Below, piece after piece: positions 34,667 through 46,540 of a stretch of DNA of 64,000 nucleotides. The notes beneath the pieces are model-generated. The model saw only the letters and a list, made by a program, of their open reading frames with translations. It was not told the origin of the DNA and did no database searches. The stretch is taken from NCBI RefSeq assembly GCF_954871325.1, contig NC_088778.1, forward strand, positions 3,009,743 through 3,073,742, written 5' to 3'. The stretch comes from Gordionus sp. m RMFG-2023. Its lineage: Eukaryota > Nematomorpha > Gordioida > Chordodea > Parachordodidae. A program made the translations under genes and the position numbers. Position 1 is the first letter of the stretch. Each line of letters starts with the position of its first letter.

Positions 34667-34944
34667 CAATTATACATTACACCTAGAATATATCAGCAAT
34701 CAAATAAATTAAGATAATAAATATAGCTAACGATTATATTGATGATAAACGATCTGCAACACTTTATCAGCCGAAGAACCCCAAATCCTTAATAATTCTC
34801 CAAATAACCGTGCGTGCCTCCAAATATAATAAATCGGAATATGGAAGATATTATAATTTGTATTAAATGATGTGGAATCGACAAAAACGAATAATAATTT
34901 ATATTATGATAAAGATCGCCAATAAATCAATAGGTCGAAATAAA

Positions 34945-35260
34945 GAATATTATATGATATTTCTGATATTAAGTCTTGAGTTTTAAAGATGTTCAAATTC
35001 TAAGAATATGAGAATTTCACTAATCTTGCCATTATATATTTCATGATATTATTGACATTTGAATTTATTTTCTTTCCAATATCTTCACGTAGACCTGACA
35101 AAATATAAATTATTTGTCAAAAACATCTTATTAGAACTTAACTCATTTTCAAATAGATTTCAATGTATTTCTTCATGATAATAAGAATATTATAATAATA
35201 ATGTGATCCATTTTTGATTTTTGTGTACATCGAATATTGAAAATTATTTATTAAAGCGAT
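34945..35260 (+). repeat. ~300-bp direct repeat, copy 2
   Basis: Second copy of 34355-34666, offset by about 590 bp. The DNA between the copies also has weaker repeats, so the unit may be longer than 300 bp. Confidence 0.9.
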
Positions 35261-36938
35261 GATGATAAACGAACTGCAAATCAGCTGACGAACCTCAAAT
35301 CATTTAAAAAAATGAAAACCCCTACATTATTTTTACAAAAATATAACATAGCCAAAGGACTTAAATAGATGTATATAAAATCTTGAATAAAATATATAAA
35401 AATAAAATCAAAATAATGGTACACCCCTGTATGACGAAATATATATGTTATTAATTAGAAATGTAATATTTTGTCGTTGTTATTTCTTTCTTCCATTTAA
35501 TAGTTAAAGTGCATATCAACACCTCAAAAATTTAAAAATTGAAGACTCCTATATTATGCTCAAATTTTTATACAAAGGTATAGAAATAATCCTGTAATAA
35601 AAAAATAATTTTATAGGTCTTATAATCTAAAAATTTTCGGGCTAGACCTTATTTGATGTCTTAAAATCTCAAAATTTTTAAACCCGGTCTGGTTGGTATT
35701 TCGTTTTTTTTAGGTTCAGGCCATATTTCTACCTGGCTCAGATGTTTTATTCTTTTAAAAATAGTAAAAAATAATTTAAAGCACTGATATATTATAATTG
35801 TAGAAAATATTATCCTTATATTATTATTTTAACAAAATTAGGCAAAAAAATATGATATATTCAAAAATTTAATTGTAAGACAATATTAACTAAGAAGTAA
35901 ATTATAAATCTACTCATGTCAATTTTCAGGATTAAGCTAATTTTTTCATTATTTCATCAATACTTGATATCAAATACCTATGAGTTTACTTGAGACATCA
36001 GTAAAGCTATTATTTAGTGCATCCGATACGAGAGAGAATCGATATTTTTCCTTCAAATCCTCGAAGATGTGTTTCCAAGACCTAGGATATTTAACAGGGT
36101 TGCCAGAATCATTCAAACAAAAGCGGGATAATATAACAAATCAATATTTTATGAATTAATAAAATTTTTCGTTAAATATTTCTTAAAATCTAGTAGGAGA
36201 TATCGGGGCAATTTCGGACATGGGGTAAATTCAGAGAGCCTTCTTATTTAAAATCTATTTTACTTTGAGACTTGCAATTTATAACTAAAATATAATAAGT
36301 TTGTTAAAAAAAAACATCTCACAACACTATTGAAAAATAATGCAAAACAACCTTTAAACTAAAAGGATAAAAAAATTGTGCTAGGTTATTTTGGTTAAAA
36401 TTAATATATTGCTATACATGACACTGTGAACAATTTTGAACCATTAACAAGTATATAATATAATTTCAAATATAAAGAAAAATTATCATAATTTGTACCC
36501 TCAAAAGTTATCCTTTTATTAAATGTTTCAATTTAACCAAAAATAAATATAATATAGTTTTTAATTATGCAATATTCTTATATAAAAGATTAACCCTAAT
36601 TCTATTTAACTACTATTTACTTGAATAAAGTGCTATTAATATTTAGTTACTTTTTTGCATATTAAAACACATGAAAAGCTAGCCTTTTATTTATATCCAT
36701 ATAGGATATAATAATAAAATATTTTCCCCATATTTATGTGGGTAAAAAATTTATATATACTTGATTTTCCCCTTTCGACTTAAAAATAATATATGTACTT
36801 GTTTTCTTATTACCAGAGGGACCATTTGATACATTTTTGTAGGTAAAAAACGTTAGAAATAGGTTCATATTCATATCTACCGCAAATATGCTACATCTCG
36901 GAATATAATTAATTTTAAAAAGGTTGATAAATAAATAT
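35261..36938. other. A+T-rich interior, possible gene fragment and single hAT-like end
   Basis: On the minus strand around 35960-36100 a frame reads GNPVKYPRSWKHIFEDLKEK then SLVSDALNNSFTDVSSKLIG. It looks protein-like but is unrecognised. At 36093 the word CAGGGTTGCCAGAATC resembles a hAT end, but no partner end was found. GC-richer words near 35636-35740 may be another worn MITE. Confidence 0.25.
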
Positions 36939-37894
36939 CGTCAATACAGCGATCCGCCAAATGCATTATTGCGTATGTTGGATTCCGCGAAAAAATGTTA
37001 CAGCGAATGCATCACCGCGAAAAAAGTATCGGCATCAACGAGAAAATATTAACGCGAATGCATTATGGCGAATGAATTGGCGTTAAAGCATTAGAGCGGA
37101 ATTATTAACGCAATTATTCCCGTCGAATACATTTTTTTATCTTAACTTTATAAAATTTTATAAATTAATTACATTTCCATTAGTATTTAGAATATGTTTA
37201 ATTAAACCTAGATTAGATATGTTTCAAAAGACTTTAATCCGTTTATAGTTATCTTAAAATTTAATATGTTTCAAAAAAGACATACCCTATATAACTAAAT
37301 AAGTTTATAAAATTAATTACATTACCATCAGTATTAAAATACGTTAAATTAAACCTAGATTAGATATGTTTAAAGATTTTAATCAGTTAGAAATAAACAT
37401 ACGCTATGTACAAAACTACAAAGTAGTTATGAGAAAACTTTCAAATACACTCAGGGCCGTAGCCACGGGGGGAAATATGTTAAAAATATTAAAATACATT
37501 AAAAATAAAGTATATTTAAGTTTTTTAGTGTATCCTAGGCCAACTAAATAAAATATTAAAGGCCAACTAAATAAAATATGTAATAAGTTAAAATATTAAT
37601 ATGTTAAAACATTAAAGAGAATAAATGCAATTAAAATAATACTTATCTTTAAAATTCTTGCATTTATGAGAACTTGTGTTAGTTTTATTAGCATTTTGAC
37701 AAAAACTCATCTTGTTGATCATTTGCATTGGTTAGGAGTCTCGTCTTGTTGATCATTTGCATTTTTCCGACACTTGTTGAGAAAATATCAATAAATCAAT
37801 TTTGCGTGGTGAAAATTAATATTTCATTATCAATATTCGCAGACATTTTTAATGGCTTCGTATCATATAATGAATAAAGAATCATTATATATCA

Positions 37895-40446
37895 CTAGCT
37901 AATAACCCGTCAAGAATGACGGGGAATTAGAATTTTCTCCTTTATAACTATTTTTATATCTTTAAAAACTCAATCTATGAAAGGATGATAGATATTAGGG
38001 CTCCCAGGTTCTTAAATATAGTCGAGACATCCCGGTGCTTGAGACATTTTCTTTATTGTCAATAAAGGACACAAATATACACCTTGCTCACATTTAAAAG
38101 ATAAAAGAAAATTTTACCCAATAATTAAGATTTATTACATGGAAACAATGTCTCTTATTGGAACCCCAAATATTACATTATCCACCAGAGCTCCTGTTAG
38201 TCAGCATTTCTGTTCACTCCCCACCGCGTGAAGGTAGGAGATGGATTTTAGGGGAGCAAAGAAATGAATAAAAGAATGAAAAAAGAAGGAAGAAATAGAA
38301 AAAAAGAGACAAAGATATGAATTATAAGAAAATATAATAATTGTGTATACCTTAAGACTTAACGATTATGGGGTTCCAACACATATACATTTGTAACCAT
38401 ATAAAAAAATATAATCTAGTAAAATTTATTGATAATGATGATGGTATCGTGTCTATGATGTTTTTGGTGGATGTAGTGTCGTTTTTTTGATTTCATTTCC
38501 TTGCTCGTAACTTGCCGTAAATAACTGGAAATAAAACGTGTAAATTGGAAGTATAAAATAAAATTTACTGATGATGATGATGATGGTATCGTGTCTATGA
38601 TGTGGATGTAGTGTCGTTTTTTTGATTTCATTTCCTTGCTCGTAACTTGCCGTAAATAACTGGAAATAAAACGTGTAAATTGGAAGTATAAAATAAAATT
38701 TACTGATGATGATGATGATGGTATCGTGTCTATGATGTTTTTGGTGGATGTAGTGTCGTTTTTTTGATTTCATTTCCTTGCTCGTAACTTGCCGTAAATA
38801 ACTGGAAATAAAACGTGTAAATTGGAAGTATAAAATAAAATTTACTGATGATGATGATGATGGTATCGTGTCTATGATGTTTTTGGTGGATGTAGTGTCG
38901 ATAATATATTTTATTAACCCATTCAAATAAATAAACCAATAAAATTCTAAGACAGACAACAATATTCAATATTTTAAGGGTTACAAAACTAATACCAATA
39001 CAAACCAAAATATAAAACTAATACCACTTAAGCCAATCTCAATAACTGATAAATTCATCTAAAAGTAAGGATATATACATGTTTAAAAGCAATGTCAATA
39101 TTATTTACAATTATACGTCAATACTATTTTTTAATTGTAATAATAATAAAAGTATAAAATAAAATTTACTGATGATGTGGTGTCGTTTTTTCGATGTTTT
39201 CCTTGCTCGTAACTTGCCGTAAATAACTGGAAATAAGATGTGTAAATTGAAAGTATAAAATATGTTAAATAATATTAACTTTAAAAAATTATTTTTTTTT
39301 TTATCCTTAAGTCATTTATGGTGTAACTTAAATATTTCAAATGTAATAAAAATTGTTTCTTTCTTTTTGTTAAAAACAACTTTTTTTTATTTTAAATCAA
39401 TTTGTTTATAAACTAATATTAAATTTTATATTTTATAAATCACTTAACAAACTAATGTTCAATTTTTTATTTTTAACTTTTTAAAAAAAGATCAATTTAT
39501 GATAAATTACATTGTCAATATATATAGCAAACTATTTTTGAATATGTGATCATTATATTTTTTTAATTTAAATATCAATAAATTCACGTAATATACGTCT
39601 AAAACTTTTATTTTCTGCCTTGATCCCTGCTAACCTTTTTAAAATAAAATTTACTGATGATGATGGTTGATGGTTTTGCTCGATGTGGTGTCTGTTAAAA
39701 AATATAATTATTTACTGATGATGATTGAAGGTTTTGCTCGATGTGGTGTTTGTTAAAAAAAATATCAATTTTTGTAATTATTATATTATTATATGTTTTG
39801 TAATTGTTTTTTGTATTGAAATTCTTTTTTTGAAAATGGCGGTTCAATTTGGTTTATGAATACGTGTTTGATATGTTTAAGCTATGATGATTTTTATTGA
39901 ATATATATATTATAGATTTGAATTCCTTAGCTCTTGTAGGATTATCTGCAAACATTTTTTTCATACTAATGTTCCTTCCTGCCTATTGCCTCAAAATACT
40001 TCTGAAATGCTTTCCATGATTTATAGGAGATTAAATCCATTTTGCTAATATGATCTAAATTGGCTTAAAATTGCTATGATAGATAGATAGATAAATTATA
40101 GATATATAGAAAGAACAATATATTTGACATCAATTAAGACAATATATTTACATTTCAACCTAGAAATATAATGCTATTTAAAATAAAATATAATATTATA
40201 GATGGCGCTAAATATCATGGAGATTAAAACTACAATTTAACATAACTTAAATACTTCCGAATTTGTTAATATTAATTAAATATTATTAAGAATCACTCCC
40301 TATTTAAGTAGGACAAACGTCAAATAATTAATAAAGAAGTTGAATATTACATAGTATATTAACAAAATTATAATTGACTATTATCAGGTAAAATAATTGA
40401 CTATATAATGTCACAGTTGTGACAAGCCTTTTATTATATAAGAAGA
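37895..40446 (-). mobile_element. non-autonomous Helitron
   Basis: On the minus strand the segment starts with TCTTCTTATATAATAAAAGG and ends with hairpin CCCGTCATTCTTGACGGG (7-bp stem, at 37923-37906), then TTATTAG and CTAG at 37898-37895. The flanks are A before the 5' TC and T after CTAG. This is the classical Helitron layout: 5' TC, 3' hairpin a few bases before CTAG, insertion into AT with no target duplication. No Rep/helicase coding was found, so it is non-autonomous. It carries the ~135-bp tandem array at 38421-38900. Confidence 0.75.
38421..38900. repeat. tandem array, ~135-bp unit, about 3.5 copies
   Basis: Each unit holds TGATGATGATGATGGTATCG, GTGGATGTAGTGTCG, TTCCTTGCTCGTAACTTGCC and GGAAATAAAACGTGTAAATT, with very little divergence. 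The minus-strand frames over it are repeat products. Degraded copies follow at about 39151-39262 and 39645-39750. Confidence 0.95.
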
Positions 40447-41490
40447 TATCCCTCTGATTTTAAATCAGTATTAAAGGATTAATTAAATTTATCATAGGGA
40501 AATATTTCATCAATTTTTAATAGAAGAAGATTCATTAGCAAAGGTTAAGTTTAAATAAATGAATAAATTTAAAAGGAAAAAAAATTAACTCGTTGGTTAA
40601 ATGAATGTCAATCATAAAATAATAGATCTTTAATTTTATAAAAAAATGTCAAGAATTTGTGGCGTTTATTATGATGCACAAAATAAAATATTATTTACAA
40701 ATCTTTTAAATATTTTTTTCTTATTTGTTAGTTTTTTTTAAATCTAAGATTTAAATTTCGTGCGTATTTGATATTTTTATTTATAATTATGTTATATAAC
40801 ACAGTTGTTATATTTTTTTTATTCAAAATGATTTCAAAGAAAACTCCCCCCTAAACAAATTTTAATGATGGAATAAAATATTGTTCAATAATATTTTTAT
40901 AGTTTTATAATTATTTTTTTTTAAAAATTCAAATACTTGGCAGGGGCTGTCACGTAGTCTTAATTATTATTTGTAAAAGAAGGTCAATTATTTTATGGTT
41001 GACATCTCATATATAAAATGAGATTTGTAAAAAAAATGTAGCCTAATGTTTTTTATTTTTTTAAATCACATTTAAATAAATTAAAACAGTTTTTTAACAA
41101 CAAAAAATGTGATGCATATAAATAATCGCTAAGATAAAAAAAAATGGCGTCCAAGATAGAGATATTCACGGTATTATATAGGGTAGTATAAAATTACAGC
41201 TAGTTTTTTTAAAAATAGATAATAAAACCTTCTTAAAAGATGGAGGAATCATTTGTTGAACATCAAAAGTATATTGGTCTTAATGGGTCAAGATAAAGAA
41301 CCGGTATTAATAAACTAATATCATTGTTCCTAGAATAATAAAACTAAAAAAATAAATTCCCCATTCGAATCATCGAAAATGATTTTATTTTCCTGAACAT
41401 AGTTGGGCAATTACAATATTTTGAGCTATTTAAGCCAATTTTTAGCCGAAGGTTTATCACTTTGACCTCAGGGGTTTTCTTATAAATATA
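40447..41490. other. A+T-rich stretch, nothing recognised
   Basis: No gene or named repeat family was recognised between the Helitron and the inverted-repeat arm at 41491. Confidence 0.4.
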
Positions 41491-41633
41491 ACAGTTCAAA
41501 TTTGAAAGAAACTATTATAAATTTAAACTTATTAATGTTCACATATTTTCTCCGGCAAAGAACATTAAAGAGTTTATCGTAAGATATGCTGCCTTAATCT
41601 AGCTCTCTGAGAAAAGACGTTAACAGTGCTTTT
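41491..41633 (+). repeat. inverted repeat arm, left (pairs with 46364-46540)
   Basis: This arm, starting ACAGTTCAAATTTGAAAG and ending AAGACGTTAACAGTGCTTT, is found in reverse complement at 46364-46540. The identity is very high except for ~37 extra bases in the right arm. The arms bound 4.7 kb of DNA. Confidence 0.9.
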
Positions 41634-43235
41634 GATATATTGTTTTTGTTTATTCAATTAAATTATAAATAAATAAGAATTATAATTTACCAAGATTTTA
41701 TAGCCATTAGACAGGGTCAAGCGACTCATATCGAAACTATGTAATCTTTGTCTCCTCATAGTTTTTATCCCCAATAAAAGCATTAAAATTTATTTAGACC
41801 TCTATTTCATGAGTGTCCCAACTATCACATATATGTAATCGAATTTTCTTAAAAAATATAATATTTATAAAAAATATAATCCTGTTAGGTATAGTATTAT
41901 TTAGCGTTATCATTATACTATTAAGTTGTCCATGGATTTAGTCTAATTAATAAATGAAGCTTAAAACTTTGGTGAATAAACATCCAGATAATAATTTTTA
42001 AAATATATGATAAAATTAGATGTTAATATATTTATTGTAATTTTTAATTTATAATATAATTCTTATATATCTTATGGCCAGAGACTGGGTCAGAAAATCA
42101 ACTATCACATAAACTCATCTAGTTTTGTTTCATATTTTATTTTAAAGATTAACGATTGGATTACACATTCATGTTATAATTTAAATATTTCCTCGTTGAA
42201 GCTACTAGTTACGATAAAACCTACCTGCACATCTTACAATGAAATTTATACCTTATGTTTTTTTTATCGAGACTAAAATTTATGCTATATCAGGAATGAA
42301 ATTACATATCATTGTACAGGGAAATAACTTTGTATATGTCGTAATTTTTAAAGGGATCAGAACTATCCGGGATCATCACGGGTTTTAAAGGGATAACTAA
42401 AAAAATTAGGGTTTTAAGTTAAGGAATGATAATACCGTATTATCACGTTTTACCGTGATAAAGAGGAATCTTATTTTAAAAAGCGTTTTACGTGCGTTTC
42501 GTTTTATTTCTTTTTAATTTTAGTGTGATTATTAATTTCCAATGTTCTTTTATTGGTCTTATGAAATAAGTTATGTCTAACATAGGGTATCAATCGATAG
42601 CGAATCAATAGATCTATTCAACTAGAGGTCAATCTCTCCCGAGGATACAAAACTTCATAAATAGCAAATGACGTGTTTTAGAGTTACAAAAATTTAAAAA
42701 CGCTACGTTAAATAAATATAGAAACGTCAATTATGCTGGTTTCTCGTTTTTTGAAAAAGGTCTCAACTTGCTAAATGAGTTACAATATAACTAGTGAGTT
42801 TAAAGAATTTCTTTAGAAAAATAGAGATCGGGAAAAATATTATCAGCTAGGAATTACAATAAGGTGACAAATTTATTGTTCCCAATATATTTAAAATATA
42901 AAAACATAATAAAGATGAAATATTTATTAAGAAGTAAGTGGATAAGTATGCATTAGCGATAATGCATTAGCGATAATGCATTAGCGATAATGCATTCGCG
43001 ATATATGTTTTCGCGGTAATCGACATTCGCGATAATACATTTCGCGGTAAAATTTTCGCGGTATTGACGTGATACGAGTTTAAAGACATATGAAAATAAT
43101 TAAATTCATATCGTAAAAAATGATACATATAAACAATATCATAACAGGCAGGTCCGTGAAGTTGGCCCCCCAATTATGGATTTTTAATGGTTTATCAGTT
43201 GGACTGATTTGTACGGTTTTCAGTTCGATTTATAC

Positions 43236-43345
43236 CATCACTATGACCAGGCCCGGCCGGGATTTAAAAATTTTAGGCCTGGTCCGGCCCGTATATATTA
43301 AAAAAATATTTTTTTTAGGTCCGGCACGGCCCGGGTATATTTAAA
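43236..43345. mobile_element. GC-rich MITE fragment related to the GACCTGCAG family
   Basis: Contains GACCAGGCCCGGCCGGG, CCTGGTCCGGCCCG and GGCCCGGGTATATTT, the words seen in the copies at 2003-2209 and 63919-64000. The ends are not clear. Confidence 0.4.
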
Positions 43346-43594
43346 AAAAATTAAAGGGCTTACTTGAAATTTTTTGAATTAATATGCTTATAAATAATAG
43401 AAAATAATATGTAAAAAAATTAATTAATTAATATAAAATAGATTAATAAACAAATATTTTATTTTAATTATGGAAAGCAATAAAACTTTTTAAAGATGGT
43501 GCGGGGGGGGGCGTATAATTATTTTCCTTTTCTTTAAGAATAATAGGGGAGACCGGGGTGGGGTATTCTTAGGACAGGGGAACGTTAGGACATT

Positions 43595-43935
43595 CCAATA
43601 TTTATATCCCTTCCATATTCACTGTTTAACAAATTTTACTGAGTAAATATCTTGAGAGTGCTATTTTTAAAGATTGAAATAATTTGTTCCAAATACACTA
43701 TGCATTATGGAAAATGGACTCTGGCGAAATTATATATATATTTCATTAAATTATTTTTTCAGAAATTCATATTATTAGTTGAATTAAAATTGGAAGAAGA
43801 AGTTGGCCTATCCCATTCCTATATCTTTTTAACCTTAAATCCTACTCCTTAACCTTATTTCAGTATTATTAAAATTTTTTAACAACATTTCAGTCAATAG
43901 AAAAATTTCCTTCCGTAAACTATTCCCGTTCCCTT
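43595..43935. repeat. dispersed repeat, copy 1 (second copy near 58255)
   Basis: Shares with 58255-58580 the blocks TTTTACTGAGTAAAT, ATATTAGTTGAATTAAAATT and the order of many short words through TTATTTCAGT and CATTTCARTCAATA. It is a diverged dispersed repeat of unknown class, one copy inside and one outside the large element. Confidence 0.75.
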
Positions 43936-44293
43936 TCCAATCTCAACACTCCTCTATCGTAAATCATTATTTATCGAAAATGAACGTATATATAAAAACA
44001 AAACATAATTATGATATATGAACCAAGAGGAAAAAATATTTTTTTTTAAATATGATAAAAAACCTGATTTTGATCAAAAAAAATAAAAATTGTAAATGTA
44101 CACATGTTTTACGATTGTATTATTAGAGCTTCTCGTTTTGCATTCTTTTGTGTAATTGACCGGTCAAATACGATTCGGTCGACCGATTTCTGACCGGTCA
44201 AATATGGTCAAATTCAAAAAAAAATTTAAGAATTTTATATTTTTTTAATTTGTGCATAATTTATTTAAATTTATATTTTTTTATATAATATTT

Positions 44294-44967
44294 AGTGTTG
44301 TTAAAAAATCGAGTTCACCCGACTCCGACTCAGAGTCTGAAGTCTTTAGTCGTGAACTCGAGTCGTGAACTTGAGTCGTGAACTCAAGTCGACTCGAGTC
44401 GTGAACTCAAGTAGTAAACTCAAGTCGACTAGAGGACGAATATTTTTATTAACTTGAGTTTTCGACTAGAGGACGAATATTTTTATAAACTTGAGTCGTC
44501 GACTAGAGGACGAATATTTTTATAAACTTAAACCATATTCATGAGATAAAAAATGTTTGTAAAACTTTATTAATTAATAAAGAATAAAAAGTATAAGTTG
44601 AATTTACATATTATATTTTGACTTCAGAAGACTCAAGTTTTTAAAAATATTCGTCCTCTAGTCGACGACTCAAGTTTATAAAAATATTCGTCCTCTAGTC
44701 GACTCAAGTATATAGACTTGAGTACACGACTTGAGTCGACTTAGGTTCACGACTTGAGTCGACTTGAGTTCACGACTTGAGTGGACTTGAGTTCACGACT
44801 TGAGTGGACTTGAGTTCACGACTCGAGTCGAATTGAGTTCACGACTTGAGTCGACTTGAGTTCACGATTCGAGTTCATAACTCAAGTCAGTTTGGGTCTA
44901 TTTTTTCGACCCAAAACTTGACTCAGTTTTCGACTAAGTCGACTCGACTCAGTCGATTAACAACACT
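44294..44967. mobile_element. 674-bp foldback MITE made of GACTCGAGTTCACGACTT-like subrepeats
   Basis: Ends are AGTGTTGTTAA and its reverse complement TTAACAACACT. Both arms are tandem runs of about 10-20-bp units such as GAGTTCACGACTTGAGTCG, inverted between arms, with the words GACTAGAGGACGAATATTTT / AAAATATTCGTCCTCTAGTC nearest the centre. There is almost no single-copy DNA, so nearly the whole element can fold on itself. No exact target duplication was recognised. Confidence 0.82.
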
Positions 44968-45304
44968 ATTAATATTACTTATAGTTTATGGTATTTTATT
45001 TTATCAATTCCAGTTAATCTTCCAAAAATAAAATTTAGTCACATTTTATTCATTCGTTCATCCTAAAATATCTTTAAATACAGTAAATATTTTTTTTTAA
45101 ATAATAATTTGCATTTTTGGTTATTAATTGGCTTTTTTTAGAAAAACAAAAAAAAATTAAAATATAATTATAATTTAAAAAAAAAAAATCTTCTAAAATT
45201 TCCATTTTTAAATCTTCTAAAATTTCCATTTTTATGTTTTTTTCGTAGCTTTTAATCTTTTTTTGGATAAATATTAAATTCTCATCTTCCTATCCTAATT
45301 TAAA

Positions 45305-45600
45305 CTAAACATTGTTCTTTCTGTGTACCCTTATTCTCACGTGATTATCATGACATTTTATGACATATCTCCTTAATTCAAGGAGATATTCGGTAATCAA
45401 ACTTTCGAGGATTTCGTTGATTTCGAAAGAAAATTCGCCGCATTTCAAGAGCAAACCGGCGCCATATTTAGGATCAAAAGTAGTATGAGGGTGGGGGCGC
45501 CGAAAATAAAAAGCGGTCATAATTGACGAAAAGTTTAAATACGGAGGTGTCACTTACATTTGCGTGAGGGAATGAATCAATAAATCCCCCAAATTTTACG
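45305..45600 (-). CDS. possible exon, family not recognised
   Basis: This minus-strand frame is markedly richer in G+C than its surroundings. It encodes PHPHTTFDPKYGAGLLLKCG and then FSFEINEILESLITEYLLEL. The second part is predicted helical by eye and vaguely recalls a histone-fold-type helix, but this is not an identification. A possible donor GTGAGA follows HDNH. It lies inside the 24.9-kb element, so it could be captured host exon sequence. Confidence 0.35.
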
Positions 45601-45773
45601 CATATAGTTCTGCCAAAGCTTTTCTATCGCACTTATATGTTATAATTTAATTTTTTTTTAACTGCATAACAAAATAAAAATTTGTCAATTTTTATGTTTA
45701 AATACACAATTTTATTTTTAGGGGAGTATCATGCAATTGCAAAATAAACATATCTCTAAGCTATATACCCGCC

Positions 45774-45912
45774 ATTCAAAAGTTGTACGTAACTAGCACT
45801 AATCCCAAACACAACCATCCTATACCTATCAAAAATCCAAAAGATAGCGTAATCCAAGAACCTCACAAATCACCTTCACCCTTGGACGATCACCATTCCG
45901 AAATCGAAGGTA
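45774..45912 (+). CDS. possible exon, family not recognised
   Basis: Plus-strand frame with STNPKHNHPIPIKNPKDSVI and HKSPSPLDDHHSEIEG, followed directly by a possible donor GTAATTCT. The composition is Pro/His/Ser-rich and less A+T-rich than its neighbours, which is why it stands out. It is divergently arranged relative to the candidate exon at 45305-45600. Confidence 0.3.
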
Positions 45913-46363
45913 ATTCTAATCCCAATTATTATTTTTTATTGATTTCCAAAAAAAAAATACAAATAATCCCTCCTTTTGTTCCATAAAAATTTATTATTAT
46001 AAATTAATAAGCTTATTTTTTTGATAGATTTGATTATTTTTCTAAAATGATATTTTTATCATATTTATAAAAAAAATACAATAAAAGCGATGATATTAAA
46101 AATTCAAGCCTCTCTTTGAGTATTCTTTCTTTTTTTTTTGGTTTAATAAAATCTCTATTTTAGAACTACCTTGATATTTAATTTTTTTTATAACAAAAAG
46201 AACAATTATTTATAGAATATTACATAAAATATAAATAAATAAATTCGACTACTTCTTACTATTTTACTAAACTAAAAACTAATATGCCACAAACAAAACA
46301 CAATTAAAAAAATTATTACTATTTTCTTACTTATAGTAACTAGGATAAGAATTTAAAAAAAAT

Positions 46364-46540
46364 AAAGCACTGTTAACGTCTTTTCTCAGAGAGCTAGATT
46401 AAGGCAGCATATCTTACGATAAACTCTTTAATGTTCAGGGCTATAGTTGGGTAATGGTTAAATGTCGGATACTTGCCGGAGAAAATATGTGAACATTAAT
46501 AAGTTTAAATTTATAATAGTTTCTTTCAAATTTGAACTGT
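46364..46540 (-). repeat. inverted repeat arm, right (pairs with 41491-41633)
   Basis: Reverse complement of 41491-41633, with an extra ~37 bp (around GGGCTATAGTTGGGTAATGG) absent from the left arm. Confidence 0.9.

Larger units (their letters stand above)
36939..43069. mobile_element. second foldback-like pair (GCGAATGCATTA subrepeats)
   Basis: Left block 36939-37131 and right block 42946-43069 are inverted relative to each other. Both start (outside in) with CGTCAATAC-GCGA and contain degenerate subrepeats such as CGCGAATGCATTA and ACCGCGAAAA. No target duplication was recognised, so either the ends are imprecise or the element is old. The span contains the Helitron at 37895-40446. Confidence 0.5.

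Noticed and set aside
37453-37475. CAGGGCCGTAGCCACGG as a hAT end
   Set aside because: Matches the hAT end consensus but no partner end or duplication was found nearby.
38416-39008. Minus-strand frames up to 169 codons in the Helitron
   Set aside because: They follow the ~135-bp tandem repeat and carry no domain; repeat artefact.
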